64,000 bases of DNA from Bacteroidota bacterium (GTDB lineage Bacteria; Bacteroidota; Bacteroidia; Bacteroidales; UBA12077): positions 1 through 64,000 of the forward strand of contig JAHLLG010000007.1 of NCBI GenBank assembly GCA_020444275.1, in the 5' to 3' direction. The notes under the pieces are model-generated. The model did not search any database. It saw only the letters and a list, made by a program, of their open reading frames with translations, and was not told the origin of the DNA. Shown here piece by piece: positions 51,790 through 60,787 of this stretch. Position 1 is the stretch's first letter; each line of letters opens with the position of its first letter. The position numbers and the translations under genes are program-made.

Positions 51790-54180
51790 ATGAAAAACCA
51801 ACCGAATAATCAGGATACTATCCATTCTGTTAATTTTGACTCTAAGTTAATCATCAAAGCTATACAAGAACTATCCGACGAGTTATTTAAAGAAAACTTA
51901 TTTACCAAAATTCTTACGATTACAAATAAACTTTTCTTTGCAACAAAATCGATTCTTCTCATAGAAGAAAATAATTCAATAAATATTCGGGCTATAAAAA
52001 ACACAGTTATAAAAGAGCCTATTATTGTTGACTCAATGCCTTACCAAAATTCAAAGGATTTATCTCACCAAATTATAGAATCGGTCATAAAAAGCAATCA
52101 ATTTGCATGCTACAATAGTACATTAGAAACAAATTGTAAAGGAGGATTAGATTATATTCATAACAACAATATTAAATCTTTACTTTGTTATCCTCTTAGC
52201 TATCAGAGTAAAAACATTGGAATTTTATACCTCGAAAGCGATAAGGTGATAGAACCTTTTTCTGATACTGAAAGAGTATTAACTATAGCTTTAATGGATC
52301 AGATTGCTATTGCCATGCGAAATGCCATTTTATACTCTAAAATGGAAAAAAAGCTACTGGACCGGAATCAGGAAATTGAGCAGCAAATTGAAGAAAATCT
52401 TGTTCAAACCGAACATCTTCGATTAATAAACAGAGATCTTGAAGATAAGAACACAAAAATCAATCAGCAAAAAAGAGAGATCGAAGAACAAGCCCGGCAA
52501 CTTGAAATAAAAAACAAGGAACTGGAAAAACTCTACATTACAGCGCAAAAAACCGACAATGCAATTGTAATTGCTGACGAGAATGGTGAAATAGAATGGG
52601 TTAATGAGGGATTTACCAGAATCTATGGCTATTCTTTACCTGAATTTATTGAAGAAAAAGGTTTATCGTTAATCTCGGCAAGCACTAACCCAAACATAAG
52701 AGAGATTATTGCTGAAGTTGCCATTACCAAAAAAACATACCGATATAATTCAAGAGGAGTTGGAAAAAATAATGCTTCCATGTGGATGCGAACAACGCTA
52801 ACCCCTATTCTTGACGAAAATGGTGAAATATACAAACTGGTTGCTATCGATTCTGATATTACGAAGTTAAAAGAAGCCGAAGAAGAAATCTTAAAACAAA
52901 AAGAAGAAATTGAAGCACAAAGAGATCTGGCCAACGAACAAAATAAGCAGATACAGAAACAAAATAAAGAACTGGAAAAGCATCAGTCGCAACTAGAAAA
53001 GCTTGTTGAACAACGTACTGCTCAGCTCAAATTTGCGAAAGAAAGAGCTGAAGAATCTGATCGTTTAAAATCATCATTCCTGGCCAATATGTCGCATGAA
53101 ATCCGCACTCCGATGAATGCCATTATTGGATTTGCTGAACTAATATCCGATCCTGAAATACATCATGATCAACGAACTGAGCTTGTTACTCACTTAAACA
53201 GCAATTGTAATTCATTATTGCACTTAATAGACGACATTATAGACATTGCAAGGATTGAAGCAGGACAATTGCGTATTTTTAAGCAGGATTGTTTTATTAA
53301 CAGATCTTTTATTGAGCTTTACGAATCGTTCAGTGAAACACATTTAAAAGATAATAAAAATGTTGAGCTGATTGCAGAAATTGAAAATACCGACGAAAAC
53401 CTCTCTATTCATACCGACCCTTATCGTTTTAAACAAATTATGAATAACCTCATTGGTAATGCCATAAAATTTACCGACCAAGGGTTTATTAAATTCGGAT
53501 ACCAGATTGAACCGGAGGGATATGATGGATTTATTAAATTTTTCGTACAAGATACCGGAATAGGTTTAAGTCAGAAAGAGCAAGATGAAGTATTCCATCA
53601 ATTCCGGAAAGGTGATTCGGAGAAAAATAACAAACTCTATCGTGGAGCCGGATTGGGTCTTGCCATATCCAGAAATCTTATTGAAGAACTGGGAGGTGAC
53701 ATCTGGGTTGAGTCTGAGCAAGGTATCGGATCAACATTCTATTTTACACTTCCATATATAAAAACAGAAACAACATACACCGAAGCAGAATCATCAAACG
53801 TTAACTACAACTGGGAAAATAAAACTATTCTGGTGGCTGAAGATGAAGATAATAACATCAAGATGTTAAGTATGCTGCTTCAAAAAACCAAGGTTAATAT
53901 TGTTCATGTTAAAAACGGGAAGGATGCTGTTAAACAAAGCATAGAAAACCCTGACATTGAACTGGTACTTCTTGATATCAAAATGCCGAAGCTAAATGGT
54001 TTAGATGCTACCAGAGAGATACGCAGATTTAATAACAATATCCCGATTATAGCTTTTACAGCTTATGCTATGCCTTCTGATCAGCAAAAGGCAATAGATG
54101 TAGGTTGTACAGATTTTATTGCCAAACCAATCAAAAAAGATAAGCTGCTGGGTAAACTGGATTATTATCTGAATAAATAA
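51790..54180 (+). CDS. Hybrid histidine kinase: GAF - PAS - HisKA - HATPase - receiver
   Basis: A 796-residue cytoplasmic hybrid kinase without membrane segments. An N-terminal GAF-like domain (about residues 25-180, LCYPLSYQSKNIGILYLESDKV) is followed by a coiled coil, a PAS domain (about 255-365, AIVIADENGEIEWVNEGFTRIYG), a second coiled coil, the HisKA box FLANMSHEIRTPMNAIIGFAEL (phospho-His near 436), HATPase motifs (GNAIKFTD, GAGLGLAISRNLIEELGG) and a C-terminal receiver with LLDIKMPKLNG. ATG at 51790 and a GTG at 51778 both fit. No output gene is adjacent. Confidence 0.92.
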   Translation: MKNQPNNQDTIHSVNFDSKLIIKAIQELSDELFKENLFTKILTITNKLFFATKSILLIEENNSINIRAIKNTVIKEPIIVDSMPYQNSKDLSHQIIESVIKSNQFACYNSTLETNCKGGLDYIHNNNIKSLLCYPLSYQSKNIGILYLESDKVIEPFSDTERVLTIALMDQIAIAMRNAILYSKMEKKLLDRNQEIEQQIEENLVQTEHLRLINRDLEDKNTKINQQKREIEEQARQLEIKNKELEKLYITAQKTDNAIVIADENGEIEWVNEGFTRIYGYSLPEFIEEKGLSLISASTNPNIREIIAEVAITKKTYRYNSRGVGKNNASMWMRTTLTPILDENGEIYKLVAIDSDITKLKEAEEEILKQKEEIEAQRDLANEQNKQIQKQNKELEKHQSQLEKLVEQRTAQLKFAKERAEESDRLKSSFLANMSHEIRTPMNAIIGFAELISDPEIHHDQRTELVTHLNSNCNSLLHLIDDIIDIARIEAGQLRIFKQDCFINRSFIELYESFSETHLKDNKNVELIAEIENTDENLSIHTDPYRFKQIMNNLIGNAIKFTDQGFIKFGYQIEPEGYDGFIKFFVQDTGIGLSQKEQDEVFHQFRKGDSEKNNKLYRGAGLGLAISRNLIEELGGDIWVESEQGIGSTFYFTLPYIKTETTYTEAESSNVNYNWENKTILVAEDEDNNIKMLSMLLQKTKVNIVHVKNGKDAVKQSIENPDIELVLLDIKMPKLNGLDATREIRRFNNNIPIIAFTAYAMPSDQQKAIDVGCTDFIAKPIKKDKLLGKLDYYLNK

Positions 54181-54244
54181 ACAATACCCCTTCTTTTATT
54201 GTATTTATCAAATAGTTGCTTATTTTCGAAAAAAATATCAGGTT

Positions 54245-54718
54245 ATGGATAAGAACGACCGCGATTACAGTAATGGTGAAATAACAGTACACTGGCGACC
54301 TTCAGAATGCATTCATTCTACTATTTGTTATGCTAAGCTACGATCAGTTTTTGATCCGAGCAGGCGCCCCTGGATAAGATTAGATAAAGGAACAACAGAA
54401 GAAATAATCGATATTGTTAATCAATGCCCTACGGATGCATTAACCTATACAAGAAATAAAGAATCGGTTAAATCAGAAAAAATGCCGGAAAAAACCGAAA
54501 CCAAAACTCCTGTAAACGAAACCAGGGAACCAGAGACAAAAATACAAATCATGGAAAATGGTCCGGCCTTAATATCAGGCGATTTTGTTGTGAAAGATAT
54601 TCATGGTTCAAAAATATCAACCGCTAGAAATATTGCCTTATGTCGATGCGGAAAATCATCGGCACAGCCATTTTGCGATGGTACACACAATAAAACCGGG
54701 TTTAAAGAAAACAGATAA
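54245..54718 (+). CDS. Fer4_19 and CDGSH iron-sulfur fusion protein
   Basis: A 157-residue protein with two iron-sulfur parts. Residues 12-70 are a mono-cluster ferredoxin-like Fer4_19 domain (Cys22, Cys28, Cys61 visible: SECIHSTIC, NQCPTDAL). Residues 125-155 are a CDGSH domain with the 3Cys-1His set Cys133, Cys135, Cys144, His148 (CRCGKSSAQPFCDGTH), which holds a labile [2Fe-2S]. A Glu/Lys/Thr-rich linker joins them. Role unknown; CDGSH proteins sense or transfer clusters. Confidence 0.9.
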   Translation: MDKNDRDYSNGEITVHWRPSECIHSTICYAKLRSVFDPSRRPWIRLDKGTTEEIIDIVNQCPTDALTYTRNKESVKSEKMPEKTETKTPVNETREPETKIQIMENGPALISGDFVVKDIHGSKISTARNIALCRCGKSSAQPFCDGTHNKTGFKENR

Positions 54719-54721
54719 CAA

Positions 54722-55120
54722 GTGACAAGGACAATACAACAACCTACTAATAAACTCATTAAATACATTTTAGCTTTTCTTGGTTTAGTATCTCTGGTTC
54801 TGGGCATTTTAGGAATTTTTCTGCCATTGCTTCCAACCACGCCATTTCTATTATTATCGGCAGCTCTGTTTATGAAAAGTTCAAGGAGACTTTACAATTG
54901 GCTGATGAACAATAAATTTCTGGGCAAATACTTATGTGATTATGTTCATAATCGCACCATATCAGTACAATCCAAAATAATTTCCATAACAATACTATGG
55001 GTTACAATTTTGGCTTCTTCAATTTTTGTAGTCGAAAAAGTTATCATAAAAATAGTACTTTTGATCATTGCAGCTGTAGTTACACTGCATATTTTATCAT
55101 TTAAATCAACCAACGAATAA
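54722..55120 (+). CDS. DUF454 (YbaN) membrane protein
   Basis: A 132-residue YbaN-family inner-membrane protein. Hydrophobic segments IKYILAFLGLVSLVLGILGIFLPLLPTTPFLLLSAALFM carry the family LPLLPTTPFLLL motif, followed by RLYNWLMNNKFLG and two more segments. Start is GTG. Function unknown. It overlaps the next gene's start and follows the iron-sulfur fusion by 3 bp. Confidence 0.85.
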   Translation: MTRTIQQPTNKLIKYILAFLGLVSLVLGILGIFLPLLPTTPFLLLSAALFMKSSRRLYNWLMNNKFLGKYLCDYVHNRTISVQSKIISITILWVTILASSIFVVEKVIIKIVLLIIAAVVTLHILSFKSTNE

Positions 55121-55398
55121 TGATTACAGTTTTAGCCATAATGACAGCCGGCATCTTTTTAGGATGGCTATTGCATCATAAAAAGCAATTTCTAAAAATT
55201 GTTTCCCACACTACCAATTGGGCCATTTACGCGCTTCTTTTTTTGCTGGGTGTATCGGTAGGAACCAACGAAAAGATTTTAAATAATTTCGATAAAATAG
55301 GAGTTCAGTCAATTGTTATTACACTATTTGCTGTAGCAGGCAGCATTTTAGTTTCATGGTTAACTTATATACTATTTTTTAAAAACAATGAAGGGTAG
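55120..55398 (+). CDS. LysO-type lysine exporter, N-terminal part
   Basis: A 92-residue membrane protein with three segments, the N-terminal DUF340 portion of LysO: LLHHKKQFLKIVSHTTNWAIYALLFLLGVSVGTNE. In E. coli LysO is one chain of about 300 residues; here the two parts are separate genes overlapping by 11 bp. It probably assembles with the 198-residue partner to export lysine. Confidence 0.82.
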   Translation: MITVLAIMTAGIFLGWLLHHKKQFLKIVSHTTNWAIYALLFLLGVSVGTNEKILNNFDKIGVQSIVITLFAVAGSILVSWLTYILFFKNNEG

Positions 55399-55984
55399 CT
55401 TAATTATATTACTGTTTTTTGTTCTCGGTATTTTTGCCGGAATCTATCAAATGTTGCCGGATCATTTTTTAGAAAATGATTATAGTATGTATGCACTCTA
55501 TTTTCTGATGTTTTTGGTAGGAATAGGAATTGGCAGTAATAAAAAATCACTCGATTTAATTAAATCTGTTAATTTCAAGATTTTGTTGGTGCCATTATCT
55601 GTAATCGTAGGTACTTATATTGGTGTATCGGTTTTTGCCCTGGTTCAAGATAATTTAACCTGGATTGATTCTTTGGCCATAGGTTCGGGATTTGGATATT
55701 ATAGTTTATCCAGCGTGTTAATTTCCGAGGTGTCGACTGATGTGTTGGGTGTTATTGCTTTACTTTCAAATATTACACGCGAAATTATAACTTTATTGTT
55801 AACCCCGGTTTTTGCCAGATATTTTGGTAAACTGGCTCCCATATCGTCGGGAGGAGCAACTGCTATGGATACAACTTTGCCTATAATAACAAAATACATT
55901 GGGTCAGATTATGCTGTCATCTCGGTGTTCAGTGGAGTTGTGCTCACTATTTTGGTTCCTTTTTTGATTGCTCTTATACTTTAA
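55388..55984 (+). CDS. LysO-type lysine exporter, C-terminal part
   Basis: A 198-residue membrane protein with about six segments, matching the C-terminal LysO region: YFLMFLVGIGIGSNK, AIGSGFGYYSLSSVLISEV, ALLSNITREIITLLLTPVF, GGATAMDTTLPIITKYIG. The charge- and Gly-rich motifs are intact. With the upstream 92-residue gene it makes a split LysO exporter. Confidence 0.87.
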   Translation: MKGSLIILLFFVLGIFAGIYQMLPDHFLENDYSMYALYFLMFLVGIGIGSNKKSLDLIKSVNFKILLVPLSVIVGTYIGVSVFALVQDNLTWIDSLAIGSGFGYYSLSSVLISEVSTDVLGVIALLSNITREIITLLLTPVFARYFGKLAPISSGGATAMDTTLPIITKYIGSDYAVISVFSGVVLTILVPFLIALIL

Positions 55985-55993
55985 TAAAAAGAC

Positions 55994-56018
55994 CTTAAAG
56001 GTTTTTGAAACCTTTAAG
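55994..56018 (+). terminator. Perfect hairpin after the LysO gene (no T-run)
   Basis: CTTAAAGGTTT/AAACCTTTAAG with a 3-base loop, 9 bp after the stop. No T-tract follows, so it may be a weak terminator or an mRNA stabiliser. Confidence 0.4.
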
Positions 56019-56140
56019 TAAGATCTATAAATAGTGCTTAATAACATGTAAAGAATTATTCACATTTTTTTATTCAATTATTTGAATAACAATTCATAAT
56101 TTTGTGCGCTCTTAGTTAAGTAAATTAATACAATAATATC

Positions 56141-57406
56141 ATGGCAGGTAAAATGAATATAAGTGTAAGATCTGAAATAGGTGAATTAGAAGGTGTTATA
56201 TTGCACACACCTGGTAGCGAAGTGGAAAATATGACTCCTAAGAATGCTGAAAGAGCATTATATAGTGATATCCTAAACCTAAAAGTGGCACAAAAGGAAT
56301 ATTCCCAACTTAGCGGTGTACTTGGAAAACTTACAAAAACTTTCCAGGTAAAAGATCTTTTAACAGATATCCTGGCCAACGAAAAGGTAAAAGAAAATTT
56401 ACTGGGAAAAATTTGTCAGCATGAGCATAAGTGTACTTTAAATGATTATTTAATGACACTTGATGCAAAAGAGCTTTCAAGGCAATTAATTGAAGGTGTA
56501 ATTGAAGAAAAAGATACGCTAACCAAATATCTAAATAAAGAAAGGTACTCATTACGACCTTTACATAACTTTTTCTATACACGTGATGCTGCTATGACAG
56601 TATTAGATGATGTTTTAATTGGAAGAATGGCAAGTAATGTACGTGAAAGAGAATCGATTATCATGGAATCTATTTTTGATTATCATGAGAACTTTGTTAC
56701 TAAAACTGTAAACCCTATCAATAGTCCGAAATTTAGTGATAAAACCTCTATTGAAGGTGGAGATGTTTTAATTGCCCGTGATGATATTTTATGCATTGGA
56801 ACAGGTCTGCGCACTACATCGCAGGGAATTGACTTTATTTTAGAAAGATTACTAGCTCAGGGTGAGAAAAACCGTCATATTTTGGTTCAGGAACTTCCAT
56901 ACAAACCTGAATCGTTCATTCACCTAGATATGGTATTTACATTCCTCGATAAAGATACGTGCATGGTTTACGAGCCATTAATTATGCAAACCAATCGATT
57001 TGAAACCATACATATTACAATTGAAAATGGTAAAGTAACTTCAATACAGGAAGAAGATAACTTACTTAGCTCATTAAAAAATCTTGGAATGGATCTAAAA
57101 CCAGTTCTTTGCGGTGGAAGTAAAGATCCTTGGGTACAGGAAAGAGAACAGTGGCATAGTGGAGCTAACTTTTTTGCTGTGGGTCCCGGAAAAGTAATTG
57201 GTTATGGCAGAAATGTTTATACCATTGATGAAATGAATAAAAACGGGTTCGAGGTGTTAAAAGCCAACGATGTTATCAGTGGTAAAGTTGATCCGAAAAC
57301 CTATAAAAAATATGTAATTACATTAGAAGGTTCAGAATTGCCAAGAGGTGGTGGCGGAGCCCGATGCATGACTATGCCAATAAAAAGAAAACCTGTTAAA
57401 TGGTAA
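56141..57406 (+). CDS. arcA: Arginine deiminase family amidinohydrolase
   Basis: A 421-residue pentein-fold enzyme. It has the ADI N-terminus (SVRSEIGELEGVILHTPGSEVENMTP), the FYTRDAAMTV loop, GGDVLIARDDI, the QEREQWHSGANFFAVGPGKVIGY segment and catalytic Cys409 in GGGGARCMTMP. Arginine deiminase makes citrulline and ammonium. No ornithine carbamoyltransferase or carbamate kinase gene follows, so it is not in a standard arc operon. Confidence 0.92.
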   Translation: MAGKMNISVRSEIGELEGVILHTPGSEVENMTPKNAERALYSDILNLKVAQKEYSQLSGVLGKLTKTFQVKDLLTDILANEKVKENLLGKICQHEHKCTLNDYLMTLDAKELSRQLIEGVIEEKDTLTKYLNKERYSLRPLHNFFYTRDAAMTVLDDVLIGRMASNVRERESIIMESIFDYHENFVTKTVNPINSPKFSDKTSIEGGDVLIARDDILCIGTGLRTTSQGIDFILERLLAQGEKNRHILVQELPYKPESFIHLDMVFTFLDKDTCMVYEPLIMQTNRFETIHITIENGKVTSIQEEDNLLSSLKNLGMDLKPVLCGGSKDPWVQEREQWHSGANFFAVGPGKVIGYGRNVYTIDEMNKNGFEVLKANDVISGKVDPKTYKKYVITLEGSELPRGGGGARCMTMPIKRKPVKW

Positions 57407-57412
57407 TAAATA

Positions 57413-57441
57413 AAAAGGATGTTGAGTTACAACATCCTTTT
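57413..57441. terminator. Bidirectional terminator between arcA and sucC
   Basis: Perfect stem AAAAGGATGTTG/CAACATCCTTTT with a 5-base loop AGTTA and T-rich flank, between convergent genes. Confidence 0.85.
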
Positions 57442-57458
57442 TTCTATTCATGTTATGT

Positions 57459-58646
57459 TTACACCAGTTTCTTAACCAAATCTGCAGCCTCCTGAAGTGT
57501 TATTGCCGAGTAAACTTTTAATCCTGATTCGTCAATTAGTTCTTTTCCTTCTTTTGCATTTGTACCCTGTAAGCGAACAATAACAGGAACATTAATGGTT
57601 CCTATTGATTTGTAAGCATCAACCACACCTTGGGCAACACGATCGCAACGCACAATACCACCGAAAATATTTATGAGAATAGCTTTTACTCTGGGGTCTT
57701 TTAGTATGATTCTAAATCCTGCCTCAACAGTTTCTGCATTTGCAGTACCTCCCACATCAAGAAAGTTTGCAGGATCGCCACCTGCCAGTTTTATAATATC
57801 CATGGTTGCCATAGCCAGGCCGGCACCATTTACCATACAACCAACATTTCCATCCAATTTTACAAAATTCAGATTATATTTTCCGGCTTCTAATTCTGCA
57901 GGGTCTTCTTCCGATGTATCGCGCATGGCTTCATAATCTTTATGCCTGAAAAGTGCGTTATCATCCAGGTTAACTTTTGCATCGGCAGCAAAAACTCTAT
58001 CGTCTGAAGTTTTAAAAACAGGATTAATTTCAAAAAGAGAAGAATCACTTTTTTCATATGCTGCATATAAAGCCATCACAAACTTTACCATCTCTTTAAA
58101 TGCTTTGCCACTTAACCCAAGATTGAAAGCAACTTTTCGCGCCTGATAAGCCTGAATTCCAACACGAGGATCAATTTCCTCTTTAAATATTAAATGAGGT
58201 GTTTTTTCTGCAACGGTTTCAATATCCATACCTCCTTCGGTTGAATACATGATTATATTTCGCCCTGAATCTCTATTCAACAGCACACTCATATAGTACT
58301 CTTTTATCTCACTTTCTCCCGGATAATAAATACCCTGTTCAATTAAAACCTTGTTTACCTTCTTTCCTTCAGGACCCGTTTGGTGGGTAACCAGCTGCAT
58401 TCCTAAAATATCAGAAGCATACTGTTTTACATCCTCCAGAGATTTTGCAATTTTAACTCCGCCTCCTTTTCCTCTACCCCCGGCGTGAATTTGTGCTTTA
58501 ACAGCCCAGGTATCCATCCCGGTTTTTTGTTGTATCTCTTTTGCCGCTTCAATTGCTTTGTCTACATCATCAATAACTATTCCCTCTGGAACAGCTACAC
58601 CAAATTGTTTTAATATACTCTTTGCCTGATATTCGTGGATATTCAT
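57459..58646 (-). CDS. sucC: Succinate--CoA ligase subunit beta
   Basis: A 395-residue ATP-grasp subunit that forms succinyl-CoA in the citric acid cycle with SucD. Motifs are [64 protein letters not shown] and [27 protein letters not shown]. The sucD gene is not adjacent, as in some Bacteroidota. Confidence 0.96.
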   Translation of the reverse strand: MNIHEYQAKSILKQFGVAVPEGIVIDDVDKAIEAAKEIQQKTGMDTWAVKAQIHAGGRGKGGGVKIAKSLEDVKQYASDILGMQLVTHQTGPEGKKVNKVLIEQGIYYPGESEIKEYYMSVLLNRDSGRNIIMYSTEGGMDIETVAEKTPHLIFKEEIDPRVGIQAYQARKVAFNLGLSGKAFKEMVKFVMALYAAYEKSDSSLFEINPVFKTSDDRVFAADAKVNLDDNALFRHKDYEAMRDTSEEDPAELEAGKYNLNFVKLDGNVGCMVNGAGLAMATMDIIKLAGGDPANFLDVGGTANAETVEAGFRIILKDPRVKAILINIFGGIVRCDRVAQGVVDAYKSIGTINVPVIVRLQGTNAKEGKELIDESGLKVYSAITLQEAADLVKKLV

Positions 58647-58741
58647 GGTATAGATATTTTTGTATATAAATTAATATCACGAAATTATCGATTTTTTATA
58701 CATTTAACCAATTTTTCGATTACAATTTAACTTGAAATACC

Positions 58742-59275
58742 ATGCGTAAATTAAAGAATAGTGAATTAGACCGATTAAGTGTTGATGGATTTAAACAATC
58801 AGAGAAAACTCCAATAGTAGTTGTTTTAGACAATATCAGAAGTCTGAATAATATTGGAAGCGTATTTAGAACCTCGGATGCATTTTTAGTTGAGAAAATT
58901 TATTTATGTGGTATTACAGCACAACCTCCTCATAAAGATATTCATAAAACAGCTCTTGGTGCAACCGAATCGGTTCAGTGGGAACATCACAAAAATACCT
59001 TAGATGTAATACAAGAACTAAAAAAAGAAGGATACATTATTTTATCTATTGAACAAACAGAGAAAGCTTTAATGCTTCAGGATTTTGAACCGGAAGAAAA
59101 CAAAAAATATGCTGTGGTATTTGGTAACGAAGTAAAAGGTGTGCAGCAAGAAGTAGTTAATGAAAGTCATTATGCAATTGAAATTCCACAATACGGAACC
59201 AAACATTCGTTTAATATTTCGGTAAGCGCCGGTATTGTATTATGGGAACTGTTCAGGAAGATTAAAACTTTATAA
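58742..59275 (+). CDS. SpoU/TrmH-family RNA 2'-O-methyltransferase
   Basis: A 177-residue SPOUT methyltransferase. The knot motifs are VVLDNIRSLNNIGSVFRTSDAFLVEKIYLCG, YAVVFGNEVKGVQQEVV and IPQYGTKHSFNISVSAGIVLWEL. It methylates a tRNA or rRNA ribose; which one is not known. Single gene. Confidence 0.9.
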   Translation: MRKLKNSELDRLSVDGFKQSEKTPIVVVLDNIRSLNNIGSVFRTSDAFLVEKIYLCGITAQPPHKDIHKTALGATESVQWEHHKNTLDVIQELKKEGYIILSIEQTEKALMLQDFEPEENKKYAVVFGNEVKGVQQEVVNESHYAIEIPQYGTKHSFNISVSAGIVLWELFRKIKTL

Positions 59276-59278
59276 ATA

Positions 59279-59405
59279 TTCTGGGCTTAAGCCCAATTAA
59301 TTGATGCTTCTTTGACAGATACAGACATACAAGGACTTTAGTCCGTTAAAAAAATCAATCCAAAGTTTTAAAATCCTGCCAGAGGTTAAAACTCTGACAG
59401 GGTTA
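59279..59405. repeat. Cluster of dispersed palindromes (copy B)
   Basis: TGGGCTTAAGCCCA, then AAGGACTTTAGTCCGTT (near 59331-59347), repeats the order of palindromes at 15592-15682. A further inexact hairpin CCTGCCAGAG/CTCTGACAGG lies near 59376-59402. This marks a genome-wide repeat family. Confidence 0.7.
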
Positions 59406-59410
59406 ATCTT

Positions 59411-59770
59411 TTACTTATCGGAATATAATCCAAGCTGGTTGCCTTCCGAATCGATAAAGAGAGCAAAATATCCTCTGCCTTCTGCTTCAATTTTTGTTTT
59501 TGGCTTAGTTACTTTTCCTCCACCGTTCCAAACTTTTTCCAACGTAGCTTCCATATCACCTCCGACAAAAAAGCTTACAATAACACCATCTTTAGATGGT
59601 TTAAAATCCGGAGCTAATGAAATAGCACCTTCTCCGTTTGGGAAACAAGCCATCTTCTCAGTCCCAAAATCCAAAACTTCTAATTTCAAATCCAATACTG
59701 CATTATAAAATTTCACAGCTCGTTGAATGTCTGTTGCAGGTATCTCTACCCAGGAAATTAATTTACTCAT
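59411..59770 (-). CDS. VOC-superfamily (glyoxalase-like) protein
   Basis: A 119-residue glyoxalase/bleomycin-resistance-fold protein with ISWVEIPATDIQRAVKFYNAVL and the C-terminal GRGYFALFIDSEGNQLGLYSDK, which carries the late Glu-type region. It is close to a divergently annotated AraC gene and may be regulated by it. Substrate unknown. Confidence 0.85.
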   Translation of the reverse strand: MSKLISWVEIPATDIQRAVKFYNAVLDLKLEVLDFGTEKMACFPNGEGAISLAPDFKPSKDGVIVSFFVGGDMEATLEKVWNGGGKVTKPKTKIEAEGRGYFALFIDSEGNQLGLYSDK

Positions 59771-59844
59771 AGCTTTTACGTTTAATTTGTTTACGCAACA
59801 AAAGTAGTTTGATGAGTATTTGGGAAATTGTAAAAAAGGGACAA

Positions 59845-60657
59845 TTAAGAAAAATAATCAGAATGAGGTTCACACATCTTAAAGAAATCTTTTGGAGCGT
59901 ATCCTGTAAATGACTTGAACTCATTTGTGAAATGTGCCTGATCGTAATAACCGCATTTGTATGCCAGTTCTGTTAACGATTTTACCGATTGGGTTTGCTG
60001 ACTATAAATTGCGTATTGAAATCGTACGATTCGTGTAAACTGTTTTGGCTGAATTCCAACAAATTCTGTAAATTTTCTATTAAACTGCTTTGTACTTAAA
60101 CAGGCTTCACTGGCCAAGCTATCTACAGAAATAAGTCCCCGGCTTTGATTAATCTTATTTACACTATGATTAATCCTCTTATAATAATCAGTATATAATT
60201 CCTTTAACTGATTAATCAAAAACTCTTCGATTGTTTGTATCCGCTCCTGATTATCCGCAGCAGTTTGCAATTTATATTCAAGATTTACCATTGATCTACC
60301 CAATACATTTTCAAGAGCTACAAAATTATTTTCAACATCGGAAATTGGCATTTTAAAGAAAAGCTTTGCTGCATCAGGTTTAAAGGTAATGGCTATTAAT
60401 CCGATTTTCCCTGTTGGTGCAATATTATAATAAGAGCTACTTTGTCCTATAAAGAAGAATGATGGTTGAAGTGTTTCTGAACTATTTTTATCAATATGCA
60501 GATACCGGTCTCCATAATAAAGTATGAGTTCGGTAAAACCTGTTGGAAATATCCGTAAAGGAGAAGTATTTTTAACAGGTTTATTTACTTCTAAAACCCA
60601 GTATTGCTTTATAAAGGGCTCTAATATTTTCGAAGGTTTAATATATTGATATACCAT
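59845..60657 (-). CDS. AraC-family transcriptional regulator
   Basis: A 270-residue regulator. The N-terminal DUF6597-like domain (KPSKILEPFIKQYWVLEV, FPTGFTELILYYGD) precedes the AraC HTH (ISVDSLASEACLSTKQFNRKFTEFVGIQPKQFTRIVRFQYA; SLTELAYKCGYYDQAHFTNEFKSFTGYAPKDFF). It lies 74 bp upstream of the VOC gene on the same strand and may control it. Confidence 0.92.
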   Translation of the reverse strand: MVYQYIKPSKILEPFIKQYWVLEVNKPVKNTSPLRIFPTGFTELILYYGDRYLHIDKNSSETLQPSFFFIGQSSSYYNIAPTGKIGLIAITFKPDAAKLFFKMPISDVENNFVALENVLGRSMVNLEYKLQTAADNQERIQTIEEFLINQLKELYTDYYKRINHSVNKINQSRGLISVDSLASEACLSTKQFNRKFTEFVGIQPKQFTRIVRFQYAIYSQQTQSVKSLTELAYKCGYYDQAHFTNEFKSFTGYAPKDFFKMCEPHSDYFS

Positions 60658-60731
60658 CAGTTACTATTTTCGGTACAAAGATAATGATGATATACTAAAA
60701 AAATTGTAAAAAAGAGACATTTCAACAAGAA

Positions 60732-60767
60732 GAAAAAAAAAAGGTGGCTCTTTATGAACCACCTTTT
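60732..60767 (-). terminator. Terminator of the OmpA/TPR lipoprotein gene
   Basis: AAAAGGTGG/CCACCTTTT with a long loop, with an A-run on the plus strand that is the T-tract on the minus strand. It lies 20 bp past the stop codon. Confidence 0.7.
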
Positions 60768-60787
60768 AAATATTTTGATATAATTAC

